Part shown: positions 16,544 to 22,822 of the stretch, one piece after another | Position numbering within the stretch: position 1 is the stretch's first letter | How the letters are laid out: each line of letters opens with the position of its first letter | Assembly (NCBI GenBank): GCA_937902445.1 | Contig: CALELJ010000041.1 | Location: 1-24,382, forward strand | Origin: an uncultured Treponema sp. | Lineage (GTDB): Bacteria; Spirochaetota; Spirochaetia; Treponematales; Treponemataceae | Reading direction: 5' to 3' | Length of the DNA stretch: 24,382 nt | Position numbers and translations under genes: made by a program | The notes under the pieces: model-generated | Seen by the model: only the letters and a program-made list of their open reading frames with translations | Told to the model about the DNA's origin: nothing | The model's database searches: none

Positions 16544-17641
16544 CTAGCAATGTGCCCCGGCAAGCTTTTTTATCTGACTTGAAATGTCTTCCAGATCAAG
16601 GACTCGGGTGATGGCTTTCTTTTCAATGGCGGCTTTTGGCATGCCGAAGACCACGCTTGTTCTTTCTGATTCCGCCATGGTATAACCGCCTGCATCGTAT
16701 ATCTTTTTGCATCCATCGGCTCCGTCAGTTCCCATGCCGGTAAGGATCACGGCGATGGTATTGCCTGCGGCCTCTTCAGCACAGGATAGAAACATTTTGT
16801 CCACGGCGGGTCTCAGGAAATGTACTTCCTCGCTGTAGTCAAGCCTTGCCTTGAAATGGCCGTTCTGTGTCGCCGTAATGCAGAAATGACAGCCGGAAGG
16901 AGCAACATAGGCGTGTGATTTTTCTAGAATCTCTCCATCGCAGACTGTGGTGACACGCATTCCTGTCGTTGAGTCAAGCCATTTTGAAAACTGCCTGTCG
17001 AACAATGCGTCTATGTGCTGAGTTATAATCACCGGAAGGGGAAAATCCTTTCCAAGACCTGACAGTACTTTCTGGACTGCAATTGGTCCTCCCGTCGAGG
17101 CACCTATGGCGACTATAGAGAATTTTTTTCCGTCGTCGATATGTTCCGCCTTTGAACCATTGAGGTCAGCTGTTGCAGAATTTTCTTCTTCATTGTCAGT
17201 TGATTTATCTGATAAAATTTTTTTCTTTATCGGACCGGATGATGAGTGGTGGCGCCTGAAAGATTCTGTGATGGTCATGAGCTTTTCACAGAACTTTTCG
17301 ATTTTCTGTCTGTCCATGGTGGCAAGGTTTGGTTTCTGCTCGACTACCACGGCTCCGGCTTCAATGCACTTGTAACCGACTTCCGCTGTATCTTCCGTGG
17401 TGAAAGCAACAACGGCAGGATCGTATATTTCCTTAATTTTTGAGGTTGCTTCAATTCCGTTCATCAAAGGCATGTTGATGTCCATGATGATGAGTTCCGG
17501 CTTGAGTTTCTGCGCCATTTCCAGGGCAATTTTTCCGTTTTCTGCCGTTCCCGCAATCTCAAAATTTTTACTGTCTGACAGCACCTGGCAAAGCATTGCC
17601 CTTACGATGGCTGAATCGTCTGCAACAAGAGTCCTTATCAT
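16544..17641 (-). CDS. cheB: CheB receiver-methylesterase
   Basis: Receptor glutamate methylesterase, 365 aa from the chosen start. The receiver domain is intact (ADDS, D in IIMDINMP, TTE, Lys in VEQKPN), so CheA can presumably phosphorylate it. After an acidic Ser-rich linker comes the esterase domain with the Ser in GASTGGP, His in ITQHID and Asp in GMGTDGA, a complete catalytic triad. The ATG at 17641 overlaps the upstream stop by 4 bp (ATGA) and has GGAG 9 nt upstream, and it gives the usual MIRTLVADDSA start. An in-frame ATG at 17656 would add five residues but has no good SD. Confidence 0.95.
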   Translation of the reverse strand: MIRTLVADDSAIVRAMLCQVLSDSKNFEIAGTAENGKIALEMAQKLKPELIIMDINMPLMNGIEATSKIKEIYDPAVVAFTTEDTAEVGYKCIEAGAVVVEQKPNLATMDRQKIEKFCEKLMTITESFRRHHSSSGPIKKKILSDKSTDNEEENSATADLNGSKAEHIDDGKKFSIVAIGASTGGPIAVQKVLSGLGKDFPLPVIITQHIDALFDRQFSKWLDSTTGMRVTTVCDGEILEKSHAYVAPSGCHFCITATQNGHFKARLDYSEEVHFLRPAVDKMFLSCAEEAAGNTIAVILTGMGTDGADGCKKIYDAGGYTMAESERTSVVFGMPKAAIEKKAITRVLDLEDISSQIKKLAGAHC

Positions 17642-18024
17642 TTTTTTGAACTCCATTTTTCGTAAAGCAGTTCCGGATTGATGATCATGGAGATTTTTTC
17701 ATCTTCAAAGGACATGGCGATGATTCCGGCTTCCTTTGTTTTTTCTGCCATTATTCCGCCTGGAATCTTATAGCTGCCCAGACTGATCTTGACTACGCTG
17801 GGAATGGAAGATGTTGTAAAGAGCGCATTCCTTTTGCAGGACAGCATTATGGCTGTAGGGTGGGCGATTTTGTTTTCCTGGTTGAAGAATGTTTTCACCA
17901 TGGTGTCGAAGTCTATGAAAATTTCAGGTTCGATGTATTCGCTGGTTTCGTTTATATATCTGTGAGGAATATAGAAACAGTATTTTTCGTAGTCCAGCCT
18001 TATGAACCATTCAGTCGATTTCAA
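17638..18024 (-). CDS. Divergent CheW-like adaptor
   Basis: 128 aa, weakly similar to CheW. The second half (IMLSCKRNALFTTSSIPSVV... to ...GIIAMSFEDEKISMIINPELL) follows the strand pattern of the CheW C-terminal subdomain. The signature GVINLRG segment is missing, and the first half is hard to align. The position fits the second CheW of a Wsp-type operon (WspB/WspD). The start appears to be TTG at 18024: a stop codon lies 9 nt further upstream in frame, no ATG is available near the N-terminus, and GAAGG sits 7 nt before the TTG. It overlaps the preceding cheW by 14 bp and the cheB ATG by 4 bp. It could instead be an unrelated operon-specific protein. Confidence 0.65.
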   Translation of the reverse strand: MKSTEWFIRLDYEKYCFYIPHRYINETSEYIEPEIFIDFDTMVKTFFNQENKIAHPTAIMLSCKRNALFTTSSIPSVVKISLGSYKIPGGIMAEKTKEAGIIAMSFEDEKISMIINPELLYEKWSSKK

Positions 18025-18508
18025 TTTCTGCCTTCACCTTTTTAGCAATGGCTGGAACATCCAGAACCGGAGCAATTATGGTACCGATGGTGATGGTCTG
18101 TGCAAACAGGTCAGAGTCGGTTCTTTCTGCAATCTGCTGTTCCTCAACGTCTTCGCTTGTATAGAAATCCACGATGTCATCAATCTGAAGGGCTATGTCC
18201 GCTGAATTGTTCAGTACAAGAAAAAGTCTTGAATTTGTGCGGGACAGGTTTTGCAGCTGGCGGAAGTCAACGACGGCGTAAGGTTTTCCGTAGAAATTGA
18301 GAACACCCTTGAGGTAATTGGGAGTGAAGGGCATCGGAAAAATCTGGTTGTTCCTGAGGACTTCCGTTATGTTTTTAGATTCAACCGCATAGACAGAGTC
18401 ATCCGACTTGAAGACGAGCCATGTTTTCTGTTCCGTGTAATCACTGCTGTCTGCCTTGGAATCGTCAGTACTGCTGTTTGTAATTTCATCGTAAAGAATT
18501 TCATCCAT
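18011..18508 (-). CDS. cheW: CheW coupling protein, first gene of the chemosensory operon
   Basis: 165 aa. After an acidic N-terminal extension of about 25 residues, a CheW domain runs from TWLVFKSDDSVYAVES to the C-terminus (LFAQTITIGTIIAPVLDV). The GVLNFYGKPYAVVDF segment matches the family signature GVINLRGxxxPVIDL, but the conserved Arg (E. coli R62, needed for kinase/receptor contacts) is Tyr73. It would link the receptors to CheA in a membrane array. It leads the ten-gene operon. No SD precedes the ATG; a near-perfect promoter sits so close that the mRNA is probably leaderless. Confidence 0.88.
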   Translation of the reverse strand: MDEILYDEITNSSTDDSKADSSDYTEQKTWLVFKSDDSVYAVESKNITEVLRNNQIFPMPFTPNYLKGVLNFYGKPYAVVDFRQLQNLSRTNSRLFLVLNNSADIALQIDDIVDFYTSEDVEEQQIAERTDSDLFAQTITIGTIIAPVLDVPAIAKKVKAEIEID

Positions 18509-18514
18509 GTTTCA

Positions 18515-18543
18515 ATTATAAGAGACAAAATGGCAAAAATCAA
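18515..18543 (-). promoter_or_regulatory. Sigma70-like promoter of the chemosensory operon, leaderless layout
   Basis: On the minus strand, -35 TTGATT (18538-18543), a 17-bp spacer and consensus -10 TATAAT (18515-18520), then six nucleotides and the cheW ATG at 18508. A start 7 nt after the -10 would coincide with the A of the ATG. The -35 box sits at the very end of the transporter gene (stop 18545-18547). No terminator is visible in the 36-bp gap, so readthrough from the transporter is also possible. Confidence 0.6.
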
Positions 18544-18544
18544 T

Positions 18545-19447
18545 TTAACGCTGCTTTATGGCATCTTTTTTCAGCTTGTTTCTGTTGTAAAGGAACATTG
18601 CCGTTGCGGTTCCAATGATGATGGCATAACCTATGAAACTGTACAGGTCAGGAATCTGCTGGAACATCATGTAACCGAGAATTGCCGAAAAAATGACGTT
18701 TGAATATTCATAAATGGAAATCTTGGAAGATGGCGCATTGAAGTAGGCGTTTGTAATTCCGAATTGTCCCACTGCGGCAGAAGCTCCGGCTCCAATGAGG
18801 GCACAAAGCTGAACCGGTGACATGGGAGTATAATAGAAGAAGAAAAACGGAAGGGCGATGACTACTGAAAAAAAGGAAAAGAAAGTAATTATCACTTCAC
18901 TTGCGACGTCGTATTTGCTGTGCATCTTACGCACGAAGGCATAGGCAAAACCTGCTCCAAGTCCGCCGAGGAAACCTGCAAGAGCGGGAAGGAATTCCGT
19001 GAAATTGAAGGTAGGCTTTATTACAAATAAGGCACCGCAGAAAGCTGTGATCAGGGCAGTTGCTGAAAATAAAGTCGGTTTGTCCCCAAGGATCAGTATG
19101 CTCATCAGGACGGAAGCAAAGGGCGACATTTTGTTCAGCATTGCGGCATCCGAGATGTTCATGTGACCGATGGCATAGAAGTTTCCAAAGATTCCGAAAC
19201 TTCCGGAAAAAGAACGGAGCAGAAGGTATTTCCATGCAGGACGCGGAACTTTAAGTATGTGAGGATCTTTCTTTGCTTTTGCCATAAGTGTGGTAAAGGC
19301 GATTATGAAGGCGATTGAATTGCGGAAAAGTGCCTTCTGCATGAAATGTATGTCTCCGGCTACGCGTACAAGCATGCCCATCATGGCAAAACCAAAAGAC
19401 GAAAGTATTATCCAAGCTATTCCGCGACCCAAATTGTCCTGTTTCAT
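18545..19447 (-). CDS. EamA/DMT-family transporter
   Basis: Integral membrane protein of 300 aa with about ten hydrophobic helices in two similar halves, the EamA (drug/metabolite transporter) layout; the first helix is GIAWIILSSFGFAMMGML. Substrate is unknown; relatives export amino acids, nucleobases or other metabolites. The start at 19447 (MKQDNLGRG) is preferred over upstream in-frame codons because those would overlap the divergent rluA gene, and because an extended -10 box lies 6 nt before this ATG. It is transcribed in the same direction as the chemosensory operon and ends 36 bp before it, but no functional link is evident. Confidence 0.88.
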   Translation of the reverse strand: MKQDNLGRGIAWIILSSFGFAMMGMLVRVAGDIHFMQKALFRNSIAFIIAFTTLMAKAKKDPHILKVPRPAWKYLLLRSFSGSFGIFGNFYAIGHMNISDAAMLNKMSPFASVLMSILILGDKPTLFSATALITAFCGALFVIKPTFNFTEFLPALAGFLGGLGAGFAYAFVRKMHSKYDVASEVIITFFSFFSVVIALPFFFFYYTPMSPVQLCALIGAGASAAVGQFGITNAYFNAPSSKISIYEYSNVIFSAILGYMMFQQIPDLYSFIGYAIIIGTATAMFLYNRNKLKKDAIKQR

Positions 19448-19453
19448 GCCCAC

Positions 19454-19462
19454 AGTATAGCA
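19454..19462 (-). promoter_or_regulatory. Extended -10 promoter of the DMT transporter
   Basis: On the minus strand TGCTATACT, an extended -10 (TGn TATACT; hexamer 19454-19459), ends 6 nt before the ATG at 19447. No well-placed -35 is seen, as expected for extended -10 promoters. The predicted transcript is leaderless. It is divergent from the rluA promoter. Confidence 0.45.
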
Positions 19463-19490
19463 AATCCGTGAAAAAAAAGCATTGTCCATG

Positions 19491-19520
19491 TTGTATAAAA
19501 TCGCCATGGGACAGTAGAAT
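19491..19520 (+). promoter_or_regulatory. Candidate promoter of the RluA-family gene, leaderless layout
   Basis: -35 TTGTAT (19491-19496), 18-bp spacer, -10 TAGAAT (19515-19520), then 7 nt and the ATG at 19528. There is no SD before this ATG. This placement also argues for 19528 as the true start, since an upstream GTG at 19468 would lie before the promoter. Confidence 0.4.
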
Positions 19521-19527
19521 GATGGGT

Positions 19528-20592
19528 ATGGAACAAAAAATCTGGACTGTTGAAAAAAAATGCCGCTTGGATGAGTTTTTAAGAAGGGAACTGCCTTTGC
19601 TTTTTCCCGGAAAGGAAGTTTCAAACAGCAAAATAAGGCGTCTCATAGTTGCCGGCAGCATTTATGTCAATGGAAGACAATGCAGAATTCCAGCCTATGA
19701 AGTTTTTTCAGGATCCAGGATTTGTGCTGAAATAGAGGTCCATAAGTTTTTCTTTGAGAAGCAGCCGGAAGACATCGACTTTGTGCTGACGGAAAAAGAT
19801 GTCCTGTTTGAGGATGAAAGCATTATAATAGTAAATAAACCTGCATTTTTGCCTACGGAAGGCACCATTGTCGAAAGCCGCAGGTCAATGCATTCCTGTG
19901 TGGTAGACTATTTATGGAAGAAAAATCCTTCTTTGCGCAATCCTCCCTATGCGGGCATCATGCATCGCCTTGATCGGGAAACAAGCGGAGTTCTTTTGTT
20001 TACGAAAACGCGGCAGGCAAACAAGGCTGTGTCGGACATGTTCCAGAACCATAGGGCAATAAAGACTTACAGGGCGGTTGCCTGTATGAAAAAGGCGGAA
20101 CAGAGGGGACAGACCCCATGGCGAAAGCCTTGCATTCTTAAAACCGATCTATCCAGTAACTTTCGCCACAAGAATTGCGAAGCAATTCTTGAACAACGGG
20201 GACAGACCCCTGAAGAAAAGGAGACCGGCAATATTGGCTTACAAAAACATTTTGTTATTGAAAACTATATCGGTCGCATATCAGCAAAAAGTGCCCAGTG
20301 CCGGGTAGGACCTCTGGCGGAAAGCAAGGGCGGCCAGTGTGCTAAAAAAGAATTCACTGTAGTTGCGTCTGATAATGAAAAGTTATATATCAACTGCCGT
20401 CTATACACCGGCCGCACCCATCAGATAAGAGTTCATCTGTCAGGTTGTGGCATGCCTATTCTGGGAGATACTCTTTACGGCGGAAAAGAAAGCAGCCGCA
20501 TAATGCTCCATGCCATGAGCCTTGAATTCCCACATCCCGTAACCGGCCAGACAATGAAAGTGGAAGCCCCCTTGCCGGAAGGATTTTTTTAG
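19528..20592 (+). CDS. RluA-family pseudouridine synthase with an in-frame repeat insertion
   Basis: Predicted rRNA/tRNA pseudouridine synthase, 354 aa from the ATG at 19528 (MEQKIWTVEKKC). The N-terminal S4-like RNA-binding domain spans about residues 10-70 (RLDEFLRREL ... IRRLIVAGSIYVNG). The catalytic motif is HRLDRETSG, with the second Asp as nucleophile. The C-terminal part has RTHQIRVHL and ILGDTLYGG, both standard. Between KTYRAVA and the final strands lie about 60 extra residues, including two copies of EQRGQTP exactly 31 codons apart. These are encoded by a palindromic repeat (20105-20210), described separately. The insertion sits on a loop-rich part of the fold and keeps the frame. 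Which RluA/B/C/D target it modifies cannot be told. Confidence 0.88.
   Translation: MEQKIWTVEKKCRLDEFLRRELPLLFPGKEVSNSKIRRLIVAGSIYVNGRQCRIPAYEVFSGSRICAEIEVHKFFFEKQPEDIDFVLTEKDVLFEDESIIIVNKPAFLPTEGTIVESRRSMHSCVVDYLWKKNPSLRNPPYAGIMHRLDRETSGVLLFTKTRQANKAVSDMFQNHRAIKTYRAVACMKKAEQRGQTPWRKPCILKTDLSSNFRHKNCEAILEQRGQTPEEKETGNIGLQKHFVIENYIGRISAKSAQCRVGPLAESKGGQCAKKEFTVVASDNEKLYINCRLYTGRTHQIRVHLSGCGMPILGDTLYGGKESSRIMLHAMSLEFPHPVTGQTMKVEAPLPEGFF
20105..20210 (+). repeat. Palindromic repeat element inside the pseudouridine synthase gene
   Basis: Two direct copies of GGGGACAGACCCC (20105-20117, 20198-20210), 93 bp apart, bound two internal inverted repeats: TGGCGAAAG (20119-20127) with CTTTCGCCA (20160-20168), and the near-adjacent hairpin CAAGAATTGC-GAA-GCAATTCTTG (20169-20191). 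The same GGGACAGACCCC core recurs outside the gene at 20610-20621 and, inverted with one mismatch, at 20769-20780. The 93-bp period is 31 codons, so the reading frame is kept. Confidence 0.85.
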
Positions 20593-20600
20593 CCCATTAC

Positions 20601-20781
20601 ATCGTCGCTGGGACAGACCCCATGTGTGAAATAAAAAAATGGCGGGCCCCAGCGACGACGGAAAGGACAATGGCATCCTCCCGCTTCACCCATAAAGGCG
20701 ATGTGCTTTTTTGGCGGGCCCCTCCTTGTCCTTTCCGTCTGCGTCCCACCCGGTTTTTATGTGTTCATGGGCTCTGTCCCC
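20601..20781. repeat. MITE-like composite inverted repeat between the pseudouridine synthase gene and ribD
   Basis: The ends are inverted: GGGACAGACCCCATG (20610-20624) and CATGGGCTCTGTCCC (20766-20780), one mismatch. Inside are TCGTCGCTGGG (20602-20612) with CCCAGCGACGA (20648-20658), a perfect 14-bp pair GACGGAAAGGACAA (20657-20670) and TTGTCCTTTCCGTC (20726-20739), and two direct copies of TGGCGGGCCCC (20640-20650, 20712-20722). No credible protein is encoded. It looks like a non-autonomous palindromic element of the same family as the insertion inside the upstream gene. Confidence 0.8.
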
Positions 20782-20810
20782 TTGACATGTGGGATAGTTT
20801 GATATAAAAC
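20782..20810 (+). promoter_or_regulatory. Candidate promoter of the riboflavin operon
   Basis: A consensus -35, TTGACA (20782-20787), begins right after the GTCCCC end of the repeat element. A 17-bp spacer leads to TAAAAC (20805-20810), 7 nt before the ribD ATG. TATAAA (20803-20808) with a 15-bp spacer is the alternative. Both predict a leader of at most a few nucleotides. No FMN riboswitch can fit or is seen between this promoter and ribD. Confidence 0.5.
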
Positions 20811-20817
20811 TATTTCC

Positions 20818-21960
20818 ATGTCATTCATTCCGCAGGAAAAATTCATGCGCCGTGCAATAGAACTTGCAGAACTTGGCGGCGGCCATGTACATCCAAATCC
20901 TCTTGTAGGCGCCGTAATCGTCCGCGACGGCAACATCATTGCAGAAGGCTATCACCATAAGTGCGGAGACCTCCATGCGGAACGCGACTGCCTGAAAAAT
21001 GCGGCCGAAAAAAACATTGATGTTTCCGGGGCAGAAATGTATGTCACCCTTGAGCCCTGCTGCCATACGGGAAAGCAGCCTCCTTGCACCCAGGCCGTAA
21101 TCGAAAGCGGAATAAAGACAGTGATAGTCGGCAGCCGTGATCCAAACGAACTTGTGAACGGTGGCGGTATCAGACAGCTTGAGGAAGCCGGAATAACCGT
21201 AGTCCAGGATTTTCTCCGCGAGGAATGCGACAATCTGAATCCTATTTTCTTCCATTACATTCAGCACAAGACTCCCTATGTCATCGTGAAATATGCCATG
21301 ACCGCAGACGGAAAAACTTCATTGTCTACAGGTGAAAGCAAGTGGATAACTGGAGATTCCGCCCGTGAAAATGTACACCGTACCCGCGGAACTACCAGTG
21401 CCATCATGTGCGGAATAAAGACCGTCATTGCCGATGATCCAATGCTCAGCTGTCGTGTTGAAGGTGCGCGTTACACTCAGCCTGTCCGTGTAGTTCTTGA
21501 CCGCAATCTCCAACTGCCCTTGGACTGCAATCTTGTAAAGACAGCGGGGGACATTCCGGTAATTGTTTTTTGCAGCGAAACTGCCATGAAAAATGTAAGC
21601 GCTTCTGGGAAAAATATTCTTGCCGGCCTTGGTGTTGAAGTCGTTCCCGTTGAAGAAAAAGACGGCCACATGGATCTTGAAAAAATCCTTGCCATCCTTG
21701 GTGAAAGAAAAATTGACAGTGTCTTTGTCGAGTCAGGCGGAACATTGAACGCATCCTTGTTTTTCGCCGGCGGAAAATGTCTTGTCAATGAACTTCATTG
21801 CTATGTGGCTCCAAAAATCACAGGCGGAATCAACGGCAGCATCCATAGTCCGGTCCAGGGCCTTGAATGCAGTTCCCTTGCCAACTGTGTAAAAATGAAA
21901 ATGGTTGAAGTCAAAAACTTCAGTGAGGATATTTTAATAAGATACATGATTTGCAAATAA
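20818..21960 (+). CDS. ribD: Bifunctional riboflavin biosynthesis deaminase/reductase RibD
   Basis: Catalyses the second and third steps from the GTP-derived pyrimidine: deamination, then NADPH-dependent ribosyl reduction. 380 aa, full length. The N-terminal CMP/dCMP-deaminase-type domain (1-145) has the zinc site HAE (H53, E55) and PCCHTGKQPPC (C81 or C82, C90). The reductase domain (about 155-380) has KYAMTADGKTS, SKWITG and VESGGTLNASL. It is the first gene of ribD-ribE-ribBA-ribH, all on the plus strand. No SD is seen before the ATG. Confidence 0.95.
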   Translation: MSFIPQEKFMRRAIELAELGGGHVHPNPLVGAVIVRDGNIIAEGYHHKCGDLHAERDCLKNAAEKNIDVSGAEMYVTLEPCCHTGKQPPCTQAVIESGIKTVIVGSRDPNELVNGGGIRQLEEAGITVVQDFLREECDNLNPIFFHYIQHKTPYVIVKYAMTADGKTSLSTGESKWITGDSARENVHRTRGTTSAIMCGIKTVIADDPMLSCRVEGARYTQPVRVVLDRNLQLPLDCNLVKTAGDIPVIVFCSETAMKNVSASGKNILAGLGVEVVPVEEKDGHMDLEKILAILGERKIDSVFVESGGTLNASLFFAGGKCLVNELHCYVAPKITGGINGSIHSPVQGLECSSLANCVKMKMVEVKNFSEDILIRYMICK

Positions 21961-22016
21961 TTCAAAATTATGAATTTTAAATTGTGAATTATGAATTATT
22001 AATTGTGAATTGAATT
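21961..22016 (+). repeat. AT-rich tract of imperfect GAATTATGAATT / AATTGTGAATT repeats
   Basis: The whole 56-bp gap between ribD and ribE is made of variations on AATTGTGAATTATGAATT, with several overlapping short palindromes. A related sequence occurs as a shorter tract at 1373-1402, next to the deaminase terminator. It leaves ribE without an SD sequence. Confidence 0.6.
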
Positions 22017-22664
22017 ATGTTTACAGGAATCATAGAAACAACAGGAAAAATAAAAAACATCTCCCGGGGAACAAAATCGCTGACACTTTCCGTTCAATCT
22101 GAATTTGACAGTGGCCTTGTTCTTGGGGAAAGCATAGCCGTAAACGGAACATGCCTCACCGTTACGGAATTTGGCGATGACTGGTTCAGTGCTGATGTAA
22201 CTCCAGAAACTTTCAGCAGAACTTCCCTTGGGCAGCTGCACACCGACAGCATTGTGAATCTTGAGCGTGCCATGAAAGCCGACGGACGCTTTGGAGGCCA
22301 CATTGTTTCGGGGCACATCGACGGAACTGCAAGATTCCTTTCCTTCAGCAAGGAAGAAAATGCGGTGAATGTTTCTGTCGTGATGGAAAGCAAACTCGGT
22401 GAATTCATGATCGAAAAGGGAAGCGTTGCCATTGACGGAATCAGCCTTACGATCGCTGGTGTTAAAAAAGATGGCGGTGACGTTGTAATCACAGTCGCAG
22501 TCATTCCCCATACATGGGAACACACCACATTGTCAAAGAAAAAAAGCGGCGATATCGTAAACATTGAATGCGATGTCATCGGAAAATATGTAAGGCATTT
22601 TCTGTCGCTTAAAGACGGCCCAAAGGATATGAGCGCCTACATGGATTTTGAAAGCTACCATTGA
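22017..22664 (+). CDS. ribE: Riboflavin synthase, alpha chain
   Basis: Last step of riboflavin synthesis: dismutation of two 6,7-dimethyl-8-ribityllumazine molecules. 215 aa, normal length. It has the two tandem lumazine-binding barrels expected: the first starts MFTGIIETTGKI and the second follows GGHIVSGHIDGTARF; each has a NGTCLTV- or DGISLTI-type segment. It works with RibH, encoded downstream. The ATG is preceded by the AT repeat tract and has no recognisable SD, so translation may rely on an unstructured A/T-rich leader. Confidence 0.95.
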   Translation: MFTGIIETTGKIKNISRGTKSLTLSVQSEFDSGLVLGESIAVNGTCLTVTEFGDDWFSADVTPETFSRTSLGQLHTDSIVNLERAMKADGRFGGHIVSGHIDGTARFLSFSKEENAVNVSVVMESKLGEFMIEKGSVAIDGISLTIAGVKKDGGDVVITVAVIPHTWEHTTLSKKKSGDIVNIECDVIGKYVRHFLSLKDGPKDMSAYMDFESYH

Positions 22665-22695
22665 TAATGTTATGTATGGAAATAGTGTTGTTTAA

Positions 22696-22762
22696 TTAGG
22701 ACCCTTCGACTGGGCTCAGGGATCCTAATAGAACAGGATCGGTGAGCAAAGTCGAACCGTCC
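22696..22762. repeat. Dispersed palindromic repeats between ribE and ribBA (units A and B)
   Basis: Unit A (22696-22728) is an imperfect palindrome, TTAGGACCC ... GGGATCCTAA, around CTTCGACTGGGCTCA. Unit B (22732-22762) begins AACAGGATCGGTGAGC and ends GTCGAACCGTCC. An inverted copy of unit B with one mismatch lies at 24111-24141, beyond ribBA. The remainder of this 158-bp gap holds the ribBA ribosome-binding site and nothing else recognisable. Confidence 0.8.
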
Positions 22763-22822
22763 GTGCTGAGGTTAATATAGCCGGCAACGCTTTATGCTGC
22801 CACCAACGATAAAGGATACGAT

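Noticed and set aside
19468..19527. Upstream GTG start for the pseudouridine synthase
   Set aside because: The extra 20 residues do not resemble the family N-terminus, and the candidate -10 box (19515-19520) would lie inside them.
19448..19624. Extended N-terminus of the DMT transporter
   Set aside because: It would overlap the divergent gene and put non-family sequence before the first membrane helix; the ATG at 19447 has a promoter box at 6 nt.
20622..20807. Small open frame of 61 aa in the repeat region
   Set aside because: Lies entirely in the palindromic element, has no SD, and has Cys/Pro/Arg-rich sequence typical of chance translation of repeats.
20593..20817. FMN riboswitch upstream of ribD
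   Set aside because: I see no RFN consensus segments; the block is made of inverted and direct repeats, and the promoter lies downstream of it, next to the start codon.
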